From: Symbiodinium natans
Lineage: Eukaryota; Sar; Dinophyceae; Suessiales; Symbiodiniaceae
Direction of reading: 5' to 3'
NCBI GenBank assembly: GCA_905221605.1
Contig: CAJNDS010000512.1
Coordinates: 57,194 to 121,193, forward strand
Length of the DNA: 64,000 bases
A program made the translations under genes and the position numbers. This document shows, in pieces, positions 46,801-50,464 of this stretch; within the stretch, counting starts at the first letter, position 1, and each line of letters begins with the position of its first letter. A model generated the notes under the pieces. The model searched no databases. It had not been told where the DNA came from and saw nothing but the letters and a program-made list of their open reading frames with translations.

Positions 46801-49800
46801 GCAAATCCTGCTCCGGTTGCAGAGCCAGCCAGAGAACCTCGAGCAGTGGCAGTTCGCGGAAGTGGTTCGCTCCCTCAGCCGGGGCCTGCTTACCCCAACG
46901 TCTCAGTGACTCCACGCACCACAAGTGGGGAGGAGGCGCGCGGAGAGTGGGTCAGTGGAGCGCGCCTCCAGAGGAGGTTGAAGCTCCTGTTCACGTCTAC
47001 GCATCTGACGCCACCTGAGACGAGCAGGTAGAGGAAAACATGTCCGTTGCTACGGTCGCTTTCTGTTCGCACTGGGCGCCCCGAAGCGTGTAGAGCGCAT
47101 TGTCGGGTAGTGCACTTGTGCACGTAGTGACAATAGCACTAGGAGCTTCTCTTTGATTTCGATTCCGTTTGCTCGCGTAAGCCCGCCGCTGCTGAAGCAA
47201 CGAGGCCCGAGTTTTGTGCGGCAGCTGAAAGTTCACTTACCCTCCTCACCCGCCCTGTCGAAGTTGTGTGGACGGGTCAGTGGAGCGCGCCTCCAGAGGA
47301 GATCCCCTTGACCCTGACGTCCTCAACCCTAGCCACCCTAGCCCCGAAGCCATGCAAGGGATTTGGAGTTTTGGTAGATCGGTGGCGGAAAGGTTCCCTC
47401 AGATGTGCGACCTCAGCATTGCTAATTCGGCCCTGGTGCCACCTCCGAGATTGTTTACCTCGACGAGGGTAGCACCCGTAAACTCCAAGGCCAACAGTAA
47501 ATGTGAATACCCCACTCCTGAGGAAGAGAACGAGAAGAGGCGTTCAGACAGGCCCAGCCCTGAGAGGCTTGGGTACTTGAACCTTGTCTGGAATGGGAAC
47601 TCGAACACATGGATTTTCAGGCGTCCTGCTTTTCTGAGCGTCAAACTAAGAAGCTCGGACTCCCTCCCCGCGGCCATTCATGTGAATTCAATGTGAATGG
47701 CCGTGGGAGGACTGTTATGTTACTTGTGGACATGGAGCGCCGTGAAGCTTCGTGAAGCACCAGTTGCACAGCACGATTGGAATTGCATTCGACATCCCAA
47801 AGCCTCCTGAATCCCGGCAGCGTTTCGCGAGCTCCGAGGACGGACGTGCTGTTTCGACAGCAGCTTGGCGTGGCATCTCTGGTGACTGTTTCGTAGAGCC
47901 TCAAAACCCCCATCACCCCGCTTCTAGTTTTCCCAAACTTCGGGGGAGGTTTTCCTTGACACACCCCTGCACTCTTGGGGGGCTCCTGAAGCTGCAGTCT
48001 GCTCGGACGTTTCCAGGGGTACCCGACTCCACGAGCTCTAGGCTTCACAGAGCTTTGGGGCTTCAGGGTGTCGGTTCGAGAGGTGGGTTCCATACCTTGG
48101 CAGCGGAAGTTCGGGTGTAGGGCGTCGGGTTGAGGCTCTGCAGTCCTCAGGCTGCTTCCCGAGTCCCAACCCCTGCAATTCCCAGCCCGAGGCCCCGAAC
48201 CCTGAACCCTAAGCTACACCCGTCCAACCCCCAAGCCCTTTGTCAATCCCGGTGGGCCAAGGGAGGTCGAGAGTGGCGACCCCGCGCCCTCCGCCCTGGA
48301 CAGCCTGGATTGAGCGGCGACGTGTTTCGACCATTTTCTTTAGTCGAAGTTAAGGTGGTCCAGGAGGCGGCCAAGAGAGCTTAACGGAGTATCTGGTGGA
48401 CACCCCACTAGAGTAGGGTTTCCACTAGTGGTAGTGGGGTGTCCACTGGTGGGTAGTGGGGGTTCCACTGCTGGGCCACTAGTGCTGCGCGCCGAGTGGA
48501 GAACGAATCTGCCACAGGGCCTTCCCTGCCACATGATCCATCCCTCTAAGCTCTGGACTCTAGTGAACCCGAAACCACGTCAGTCCACATGTCCAAACTA
48601 CAAAAAGGTCACGGATTAGCAGAGTGCGGGGAGGCTTCCGACCCGGCACCGAGAGTGATCTTGGCCGGTGCGAAAAACAGCTGCTGTGCACCAGCGTGTT
48701 GATTTCAGGTTTCGGGTGGGGCCCCCTGGGGGGGGGGGCGGGGTGGGGGGTCTGAAACAGGATTTACCCCCCACCCCCACCCCCCCCCCCTGCCCACCCC
48801 ACCCCCCCCCCCACCCCCCACCCCCCCCCACCCCCCCCCCACCCCCTCCCCCCCCCCCCCCCCCCCCCCCACGCCCCCCTCCACCCGCCTGTGGGGTGGT
48901 TCTGGGTGGTTTTGTTTAGGTTGGGGTTTCGGGTTTGGGGTTGTAGGGGTAAGGGTTCATGCGTGGGGTTAGGGTTTCCTTCAAAGGGGGGGGGGGATAA
49001 CATGGGGGCGGGGGCGGCGCAGAACGCACAGCGCACAACCATATATATATATATATATATAGGGGTTTTATAGGGGAATAAGATTAGGGGTCCCCTTTAA
49101 GCCCTTAATCTTCGCGGTTTTGGTATTTTGGTTCCCTAGATGCCCCAGATGTAGGGCCGCCGCCCAGGGCTCAGGGACCGTACGAGAACCGCGACATCTT
49201 CGCGTCTCTCGACATTGCTCCCGCCTTGGTGTTTTTCAGACTTTGCTACCTTAAGAAGTGTCGCCCTACGGCGCAGGACGCATACCTTTAGCACTCCTTT
49301 CTCTACGAAGCCTTCAGCCCTACAAGCCTTCAACCCCATAAACCTAAACCCTGTCCCAAAACCCTGGCACACTAAGCCCAAAGCTTCGAAACCGAAATAG
49401 TGACGATGAGGCTTGGACCTTGCTGCGCATCTTCCCACAGGCCCTGGGCCCTTCGGGCGTCGGAAATCTGGCCCCCACGGCTTCGGGGAGATTGAGAACT
49501 TGAAGGGGCTTCAGGGTCCTGGGGGGGCTGGGCTTTAGGGCTTGCGAGCAATGTTTGGGGCATCCTCTCAGCCTTCCTCCAACAGGCAAGCTGCAAGACT
49601 CAGCAGGGTGAGCCCGAACCCAAGACCCCAAACCGCAAGAGCTTCGAACACCACCACTGCCATCCATAGCACGAGTGCTCCCAGTATGACTCACTTGAGG
49701 GATTGTCCCGAGACCACCTGACCATTCTGACCATTCTGACCATTCTGACACAGGAGCTGCTGAAGAAGATCCCCCAGAAGCTGAAGGACGGGAATTCGAC

Positions 49801-50464
49801 CTTTGTGGTTTCCCATCCTTGAGAGCAAGCCTGGGCCTAAACAGCAGAACAGCCCTGAAGCCAAGACAATGGCAACTGCTACTGGTATCAGTTGCACCAA
49901 GTGGTCAAATCGGTCAAAGCAGCAACTGAAACGCTGCGATACCGAGCTCTGATGGGCGAAGGCTTGCCAAAGAAGTGTCATGTAGCCTTGCGTTGAGGTG
50001 ACGGAGACGCTGTTTGGTAGCGACTGGCGACTCATGCCACACGAGCCCTTGTCCAATGCGCTCCAGCAAGGGGTGCATGATTCCCCCCCCCCCCCCGGCC
50101 CTTAAAGACTCCACGCCGTTTAAGTGGCCCTCTAATCTGATCAAACCCTGTACACAATCCTAAGCCGTGTATTCAGGCCTTGATCTCGACTCTTGGTGTT
50201 TCGCCTGAATGCTGGAACAGTGTGGGAAGCATCCCCTGAACATCTGAGCCCGGCCCTCATGTCCAAAAGCCGTAAGCTTTGGGATCAACCCTTTACCTTA
50301 CGAACTTCGGCAATGGCCCAAGGCCCGGCTCAAACGTGAGACAGAAACATCACATTCTATGTTATGTATACTGTATAAATATCAGGCACGAAAGTATAAA
50401 TTGGCAGGACAAGTACTACGACCGCGAGAAGGAGATTCAGAAGGCCGTGCAGTCTCTGAAGTGA
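15484..50464 (+). CDS. ATP6V1B: V-type H+-ATPase subunit B, 30 exons
   Basis: Non-catalytic B subunit of the V1 sector; with subunit A it forms the ATP-hydrolysing hexamer that acidifies endomembrane compartments. Family blocks occur in order: SRDYKAEQ, PRIDYRTITG, GPLVIMENVKFP, DGTVRQGQILEV, VQVFEGTSNID, EFTGDTLKMPIS, FNGSGKPIDKG, AEDFLDINGAPLNP, ISAIDTMNSVVRGQKLPLF, AGLPHNEIAAQ, VCRQASLVK, ENFSIVFGAMG, METARFFRNDFEE, NGSMENVVLFMNLAN, DPTIERIVTPRLALTTAEYF, VFVILTDMSSYADALRE, VSAAREEVPGRRGYPGYM, DLSTIYERAGRVEGR, FPILTMPND, DITHPIPDLTGYITEGQ, VFVDRSLHNRQIYPPIN, VLPSLSRLMKSGIGKG, MTRDDHPNVSDQLYANYAIG, AMKAVVGEEAL, YLEFTDKFELKF, GPYENRDIFASLDI, AWTLLRIFPQ, ELLKKIPQKLK, KYYDREKEIQKAVQSLK-stop. 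Exons (approximate): 15484-15526, 16157-16199, 16770-16813, 17125-17178, 17477-17514, 17804-17860, 18208-18248, 18604-18672, 19353-19383, 19477-19538, 19808-19843, 20043-20078, 20254-20302, 20597-20642, 22566-22611, 23053-23112, 23980-24030, 25257-25310, 26051-26125, 26447-26473, 26589-26639, 26925-26975, 27101-27146, 27753-27817, 28458-28499, 29533-29570, 49168-49216, 49411-49440, 49754-49786, 50408-50464. Most introns are GC-AG, a few GA-AG. The N-terminal exon and two or three short blocks were not located. Confidence 0.92.
21011..21718 (+). CDS. Histidine phosphatase (phosphoglycerate mutase-like)
   Basis: Protein of 235 residues from the ATG at 21011 (context GGCGCCATGGCTGCC); the frame is open further upstream to an earlier ATG at 20876, but those 45 residues do not look like part of the domain. 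It belongs to the histidine phosphatase/PGAM superfamily, which transfers phosphate through an active-site histidine. The N-terminal block reads LAYMRHSDRLD (RHS in place of RHG), followed by the Arg-rich SSPFRRCLQTA block, a central GEL block (DNRLGEL), and the late catalytic block LLVTHADLL with the second His. This looks like the STS/UBASH3 or SixA-like group of general phosphatases, not a glycolytic mutase, but the substrate is unknown. It has no introns and is nested in an intron of the V-ATPase gene. Confidence 0.85.
   Translation: MAAEAVPGSGLRWLAYMRHSDRLDCETCEISGAWPDAGQRPYDTPISNEELPLESAQVLKESLPEGVAVCAVVSSPFRRCLQTAALAGRQLGLKMLHVDNRLGELMAAVARDCGPVKLEALGFRYISFEEAANIAEEAGLQLHWDPAADVPATDESAADILRRVDAGAAIARSALGKEEFSPTECVLLVTHADLLMQRLSKLMPGSIWAPETCAWFLECLHDDSVPSMHRLERLL
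21829..22565 (+). CDS. Unrecognised coding stretch, frame changes near 22190
   Basis: From the ATG at 21829 (MNLGYLNALRTNVEADVSS) the frame stays protein-like to about 22190 (ALKAAERMEASKK), then runs out at 22242. A neighbouring frame then looks coding from ~22185 (DADAIRTEVEKVRSKF) to ~22400 (WSERAEYLRR). Either one indel has broken a single gene or a small intron is present. The bases around the PGAM stop codon (CTGTAAGTG) resemble a GT donor, so this could also be a further exon of the nested gene. No family was recognised. Confidence 0.35.
24031..25256 (+). other. Intron of ATP6V1B hosting a DeSI gene (GC-AG)
   Basis: Donor GCGCCA directly follows the SYADALRE codons, and the acceptor CTGCAG precedes VSAAREEV; the junction is phase 0. 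The 1226-bp intron carries the complete DeSI gene at 24373-25044 with its characteristic leader and 3' flank. Confidence 0.85.
24373..25044 (+). CDS. PPPDE/DeSI-like thiol peptidase, dispersed intact copy 5
   Basis: 223 residues with the catalytic His45 block (GGVFHVGVQIGD) and a Cys120 block reading VLRKNCNHFADSLC. It is more diverged from the array copies than they are from each other (for example SMEAIN, CQRLQVSTIPEH, ACAEDFV, VPVTSNMEV) and shares several of these states with broken copy 1 (SMEAIN, CQRLQVSTIPEH), as well as its upstream leader. It sits 12 kb from the array, inside an intron of the V-ATPase B gene, same strand. Confidence 0.9.
   Translation: MAASKPELLPVYLNVYNVSNYESVKVLNAVFAHLWAPVKFGGVFHVGVQIGDIEWSYGKTLTASRPGVIGLPPLSDTKHSFRESIFMGHTEKSMEAINAIVRDLVEDFPGYQYDVLRKNCNHFADSLCQRLQVSTIPEHINRFARIGACAEDFVKDNFGDFKHSSWAHMVPSSLASYVGGSEKAPACEKYGHGRYTVPKKLVKKTFRVPGAVPVTSNMEVAPL
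28830..28872. repeat. (CT)n microsatellite
   Basis: About 20 CT dinucleotides within a V-ATPase intron. Confidence 0.95.
30384..30715. repeat. Interstitial telomeric array (CCCTAAA)n
   Basis: Perfect CCCTAAA repeats run from ~30431 to ~30709 with one irregular unit near 30558, flanked by degenerate copies on both sides. CCCTAAA/TTTAGGG is the telomere unit of plants and dinoflagellates. Because coding exons continue 18 kb further on, this is an internal array, not a chromosome end. Confidence 0.97.
31015..31062. repeat. Imperfect (GTT/GTC/GTG)n trinucleotide repeat
   Basis: Repeated GTTGTCGTTGTGGTTGTG-type triplets, just before the 49-bp satellite. Confidence 0.85.
31205..33950. repeat. 49-bp satellite with internal hairpin, ~55 copies
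   Basis: Unit ~49 bp beginning CTTCAGTGAAGG and ending AGCCCCCCATG. Variant units carry the perfect inverted arms CAGTGAAGGGTTG and CAACCCTTCACTG around GCCA; most units have GGCTTGG or GGCTTAG in the left arm, which weakens the stem. Truncated units occur. A higher-order repeat is visible: ~32105-32420 recurs at ~33252-33567, an offset of 1147 bp, with the same truncated units and variants. The open frames across it are a by-product of the repeat. Confidence 0.97.
33960..35530. other. Non-coding intron sequence
   Basis: Degenerate TTTAGGG/CCCTAAA words and a C/A homopolymer run (~35090-35118). One short exon-like patch at ~34588-34680 (KGFMLCDPREF...) is not recognised and has no supported splice partners. 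Confidence 0.5.
35810..36300. repeat. AT-rich fold-back element
   Basis: The core CCATGGAGCCGGGAGGC with flanking TTCAAAA (~35857-35895) is repeated in inverse orientation at ~36230-36275 (GCCTCCCGGCTCCATGG plus TTTTGAA), giving arms of about 36 bp or more. Between them are repeats of TTTTTTGGATTTT and of CCTGGCCTCA(A/G)A. It resembles a dispersed fold-back or MITE-like unit; no target duplication was identified. Confidence 0.7.
36400..38225. repeat. AT-rich degenerate tandem repeat block
   Basis: Many diverged copies of a unit with the words ATTACGAA(C/T)GAGGC, CCAGA(A/G)GAGGATTTC, TAGGGTGTGGCC and TAATATAGAATTC. The best-preserved pair is ~36760-36850 and ~37865-37955 (CGAACGAAGCTGTGGCTTTATCATAC...); a third partial copy is at ~37180. 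Base composition is much more AT-rich than the surroundings. No gene was recognised. Confidence 0.75.
38269..38293. repeat. (TA)n microsatellite
   Basis: About 12 TA dinucleotides at the border of the AT-rich block. Confidence 0.95.
38596..38717. repeat. 122-bp direct duplication, left flank of retrotransposon
   Basis: Identical over all 122 bases to 47302-47423, the right flank. The neighbouring bases differ (A at 38595, G at 47301; element GGG at 38718, AAT at 47424). Confidence 0.95.
38718..38852 (+). repeat. Split direct repeat A1 (135 bp)
   Basis: Left end of the element, starting GGGTAGTGCACTTGTGCACG; identical to A2. It contains the short palindrome GTGCACTTGTGCAC (38723-38736), a candidate recombinase site. 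Confidence 0.95.
38869..39870 (+). pseudogene. Degenerate gene in the retrotransposon leader
   Basis: Starts with an ATG (MGKKGLANFVDRGLHRTLAE). It loses frame at a 13-base tandem repeat (GTGCGCGACGCCC at 38995-39007, then GTGCGCGAC again), after which VRDNFEHVAEIYRLRGF continues in another frame. Further coding-like segments follow in shifting frames: RRMESLAERMARL (~39250), ELVLPVEKVGFTHDSIS (~39580), PLQHQDLAIDAV and IPSLNSRRLWALKQHK (~39700-39800). The last two blocks resemble a motif pair (FTHDSIS and SLNSRRLxALK) that I recall from predicted proteins of dinoflagellates; the function is unknown. It may be a decayed accessory ORF or a captured host gene. Confidence 0.5.
39871..40249. other. 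Leader before the recombinase ORF
   Basis: C-rich then T-rich sequence without a convincing gene; presumably 5' untranslated region of the main transcript or internal promoter. Nothing specific is recognised. Confidence 0.3.
40250..41965 (+). CDS. Tyrosine recombinase (retrotransposon integrase)
   Basis: 571 residues from the first ATG (MSHLVGDGD); the frame is open a little further upstream without ATG. The tyrosine-recombinase active site is complete: Arg258 in MLRGIELANVR, Lys287 in PVSKTDTE, His405 and Arg408 in HSFRVAG, Trp457-equivalent at 431 in GRWGS, and the nucleophile Tyr439 in LRYVQD. The N-terminal half is the likely core-binding domain (RESRWSTWTKLC). Between Lys287 and His405 lies an insert rich in cysteine (C295, C301, C303, C311, C327, C329, C337) and histidine that may bind zinc. 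The enzyme would integrate the circular DNA copy of the element. It is the first long ORF, whereas in known DIRS/Ngaro elements the recombinase usually comes last. Confidence 0.9.
   Translation: MSHLVGDGDVDTFASLVEALRRIDAIWALEPLRKEGVKSARHLEHLSRPELRRLLGHEASDRFFAPPKVARSKNRADLPDVHPYARGSLQRLGVVQHGPGQVAAVNWAQADERFMRDRFASTSHKPRESRWSTWTKLCRVRGIDPVPVTEETIFKIGAALKEGRYRSAAQYFSIAKSQHRELGFPWSADLDLAVSQAVRSVTRGMGPARLKHDFVLENAPADFGAQLHLAYDILKVPPEQRFASPEGVVVSACWFMLRGIELANVRCADVTFRRDERSVRIRLPVSKTDTEAKGCERSHSCFCRPRHAPGCASSQDAATMFTPLQKCQCQAGRQPLCVFHAMLSQSISLRRQGSWQPESPFFPSPDASVPSKRMVARLAQAAALVLMRAQFTDWPLESVVDWAQHSFRVAGAQFFARGGVQLGQIQLVGRWGSMSILRYVQDAMVQIPSASSDRIEQYLSGGLPGSFASSQLQNLVRDMVAQCVQGQGALVHNIRSKLAHKPALAESSVPSELWVSQCGKWKYGMSSSFRNATLLPGFSQCTVCFPESATLASAASAAREEGESGTDSSSS
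41973..43202 (+). CDS. Gag-like protein with C-terminal CCCH zinc finger
   Basis: 409 residues from the ATG 7 bases after the recombinase stop (MATAMPDLQ). The N-terminal two thirds is helical-looking without a recognised family (contains PADYWSQFIKDYQ, EEWFTWWSNLVRDHP). The C-terminal part is basic (KGKGKEKGKE, KGKGK), followed by a zinc finger Cys366-x7-Cys374-x5-Cys380-x3-His384 (CRLFAQGYCKFGAQCKFAH). Position and nucleic-acid-binding tail suggest a Gag-like role in packaging RNA. The frame ends at a single TAG (43200-43202) and continues open in the same frame into the methyltransferase, so occasional readthrough (context GGC TAG GGA CAG) would give a Gag-methyltransferase fusion. Confidence 0.8.
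   Translation: MATAMPDLQAQALAAGLDKNVLAHLVASGIVTSGAFFHAFSERSRVPKFLEVFAAGVEINGATAKLDDTGLMVAESVMNHLIDEFTVARQALLAPANTGLAAPAASSASDTSKVPKHLPADYWSQFIKDYQKDMIGGQVRQFPKHLLVGAEETLARLVHEKNTSTHKPLKLGEIPSQRQFTASGAVNPYRMKDDPSAKMVVREDGQWEKITTKFPEPQRMTTFLDAIEAAKYALLFARWGPELALEEWFTWWSNLVRDHPGKFPHLRQLWVKCHWELCMKLREGLAFGVAAKQVRAETNVQEALSRFLPPDNPKGKGKEKGKEVAHRLWSPYPPQSKGKGKFANQWSAAAGQPQQTQAQSFPNVQCRLFAQGYCKFGAQCKFAHGQQSPPALGPHTPAVPVPPNPPQRG
43203..45338 (+). CDS. C5-cytosine DNA methyltransferase fused to N-terminal part of reverse transcriptase
   Basis: Open in the Gag frame from just after its TAG. The first in-frame ATG is at 43575, immediately before motif I, so independent initiation would still give a full catalytic domain. 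Motifs: I, FFDGIG (43617-43634); IV, APPCPDFSS with the catalytic Cys codon at 43848-43850; VI, ENV (43983-43991); VIII, SRPRLWW (~44079-44099); X, KQLGNSWHLPV (44541-44573). The target-recognition region between VIII and X includes PKKKRR, a possible nuclear signal. The N-terminus before motif I is proline-rich. After motif X the frame continues ~250 codons into what appears to be the fingers region of the RT (GFPAWEALVSDLYWGFPLLG, PLPQGAQW), ending TAG at 45336. It may methylate CpG in the element's own DNA copy. Confidence 0.9.
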   Translation, partial: GQHGAPTSPQQALPGHIGGHFAQPTKSTQVEFPFPPEPPTLQKPVASPGPPTPKRPSVVPVPPPPAGAPTLSSDGAPSPGLKTQQQRAAAASTLVPNPPGCGFTQTPSPVVGLGRVEPQTFPQEMCKVPQVRPLLVLSFFDGIGTAFEALRQLGMEPLISWSFETDPDCTKVCGERHPTVQHMGDALCISPHAAASRLAALAPESSVVLVTAAPPCPDFSSIKGDNALGPAGPEGQKFVKWAKWLQEFKQVAPFQVVSLVENVVMQHESQTQVEQILGMRGFVCDAASWGVVSRPRLWWTDAFQPPEPSQDRPLPLFAGIARWKRFNRNWQLLPSSPLFPKQSAASCPTGTLHPEIVAGRALFPCLTTPAPGPQGRLPPKKKRRAESPGTEARWRQDAQQYPPWQYRRTALVRVAGVDAPPDAATREWLHGFPPGYTASVDAKTRCKQLGNSWHLPVSRFLLYLLLLQSQVARAASSPTEQWYCRLPDPTSQLRWHPDGSRPLLRAFSFWTRASLQWDPREPPSHTLQGPPDSVQEHLAWALKLQCSDLFPLRLNSCLEWAFQAQETMAAKLPLWRQTVCDDLKSLVAELEEQQDTWLQSSPEHVRKVYMQGTGKVKFQLLAFAWLLSQGGFPAWEALVSDLYWGFPLLGPLPQGAQWDTRSDSKYSRPLSKAEFAYKNRAHLCESAPALRPAEHTETMLAELQKKRDLGT
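45251..46909 (+). CDS. Reverse transcriptase catalytic core and RNase H
   Basis: The frame is open from 45251 but is probably entered near 45313-45340, where the preceding ORF ends; there is no credible start codon. RT motifs: A, TDHEYAYRMFPV with catalytic Asp at codon 45596; B, LPFGSTGSVWSYVR; C, YVDD at 45797-45808; E-like, LLGVRW. RNase H follows with all four acidic residues: Asp (VYADAF, 46298), Glu (FWLEAV, 46502), Asp (FVDNTAAEHAL, 46574) and Asp (NLADGISRGD, 46721). The order RT then RNase H and the sequence style (YADA..., SRGD) match DIRS-order elements. Catalytic residues appear intact; the frame break with the upstream half is described under findings. Confidence 0.92.
   Translation: MRECARSEARRAHRNHARRVAKKKGLRDLGRVEGPFDVNDLLVGKLPQDIRVARAFPIVQESEGTTKVRRGDDWLRSSHNECVWVQDTPPYAGAPTVASLVRRASRKEVPATSATDHEYAYRMFPVRNPRECGVLLPCQKEQALWLHLALPFGSTGSVWSYVRIADALTFVALTLLMLPTAHYVDDFFQVEPTSVAESGFQAFQQLSRLLGLRMKESKAKPPSQDQTLLGVRWQVCPPFLLASPGAQRIAKLCSRIAAILQADTCSVAEASKLAGKLGFVTSWVFGSVGKVLLKPLHRLQHAHSANHNKLSAPLRRSLELLLQLLPQLRPVRIPLQLSAQGLKFAIVYADAFINLGGISRCANRWLADSPPLEVLRDSSNGIGVCVITQRRRFAFRTEVPTHVLAKAASTKAFIFWLEAVAQLLALAALYEDNPDFVVCFVDNTAAEHALNKGHTKDPAFAWLIGAFWVWAAEAGCLPMFHRVTSAANLADGISRGDLSLMESCQFALCEYKLDDVWQILLRLQSQPENLEQWQFAEVVRSLSRGLLTPTSQ
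45313..45338 (+). other. Frame junction: A9 run and 8-bp tandem repeat
   Basis: Nine A (45313-45321) are followed by GGACTTAG twice in tandem (45323-45330 and 45331-45338). The upstream ORF ends in the second repeat (TAG 45336-45338), and RT continues in the -1 frame. An 8-base duplication has the same effect on frame as a -1 shift, so removing one repeat would give one continuous frame. Confidence 0.85.
46949..46976 (+). repeat. Split direct repeat B1 (28 bp)
   Basis: GGGTCAGTGGAGCGCGCCTC... identical to 47274-47301. It lies 40 bases after the RT/RNase H stop. Confidence 0.9.
47105..47239 (+). repeat. Split direct repeat A2 (135 bp)
   Basis: Identical to A1 at 38718-38852. Confidence 0.95.
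47274..47301 (+). repeat. Split direct repeat B2 (28 bp), right end of element
   Basis: Identical to B1; directly followed by the right copy of the 122-bp flank. Confidence 0.9.
47302..47423. repeat. 122-bp direct duplication, right flank of retrotransposon
   Basis: Perfect copy of 38596-38717. Confidence 0.95.
47352..47696 (+). CDS. Unrecognised ORF spanning the retrotransposon target site
   Basis: The ATG lies in the 122-bp duplicated flank, and the frame (MQGIWSFGRSVAERF..., CEYPTPEEENEKRRSD) runs 114 codons past the insertion point. In the left copy the same frame is cut after ~25 codons by the element's first bases (GGG TAG). It may be an exon of a nested gene or chance; no family was recognised. 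Confidence 0.25.
   Translation: MQGIWSFGRSVAERFPQMCDLSIANSALVPPPRLFTSTRVAPVNSKANSKCEYPTPEEENEKRRSDRPSPERLGYLNLVWNGNSNTWIFRRPAFLSVKLRSSDSLPAAIHVNSM
48397..48445. repeat. 14-bp inverted repeat
   Basis: TGGACACCCCACTA (48397-48410) pairs with TAGTGGGGTGTCCA (48432-48445). The loop contains the palindrome CCACTAGTGG (48422-48431), and further partial copies follow to ~48485. Confidence 0.85.
48724..48872. repeat. Poly-C / CCCCA tract
   Basis: A G-run then ~110 bases almost entirely of C with occasional A, a potential G-quadruplex/i-motif region. Open frames here are compositional. Confidence 0.95.
49040..49061. repeat. (AT)n microsatellite
   Basis: About 11 AT dinucleotides, ~100 bases before a V-ATPase exon. 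Confidence 0.95.

Larger units (their letters stand above)
38718..47301 (+). mobile_element. Tyrosine-recombinase retrotransposon with DNA methyltransferase and split direct repeats
   Basis: 8584-bp element in the large V-ATPase intron, same strand as the host. Terminal organisation: A1 (38718-38852), ORFs, B1 (46949-46976), A2 (47105-47239), B2 (47274-47301). A1 and A2 are identical over 135 bp; B1 and B2 over 28 bp. This split-direct-repeat layout is that of PAT/Ngaro-type members of the DIRS order, which replicate through a circular DNA integrated by a tyrosine recombinase. Coding order: degenerate leader gene, tyrosine recombinase, CCCH Gag-like protein, C5-methyltransferase joined to RT, RT/RNase H. 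The methyltransferase is the unusual cargo; retrotransposon-borne C5-methyltransferases have been reported in dinoflagellates and charophytes. There is no LTR pair, integrase or aspartic protease. Confidence 0.93.
47700..49030. other. Non-coding intron sequence
   Basis: Degenerate telomere-like words at ~48180-48230 and ~48900-48980, a small hairpin cluster, and the C-run region; no gene recognised. Confidence 0.5.
29571..49167 (+). other. 19.6-kb GC-AG intron of ATP6V1B
   Basis: The exon ending KFELKF+TT (29570) is followed by donor GCGGGT. The exon starting at 49168 (G|GCT CAG GGA CCG, encoding AQGPYENRD) follows a CCCAG acceptor. Joining gives TTG GCT CAG and continues the family block without a gap. 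The intron contains a telomeric array, a 49-bp satellite, an AT-rich block and an 8.6-kb retrotransposon. Short exon-like patches at ~30790-30831, ~34588-34680 and 38432-38535 inside it were not recognised. Confidence 0.85.

Noticed and set aside
48668-49042. Pro-rich and Gly-rich ORFs around the C-run
   Set aside because: They are compositional products of poly-C/poly-G.
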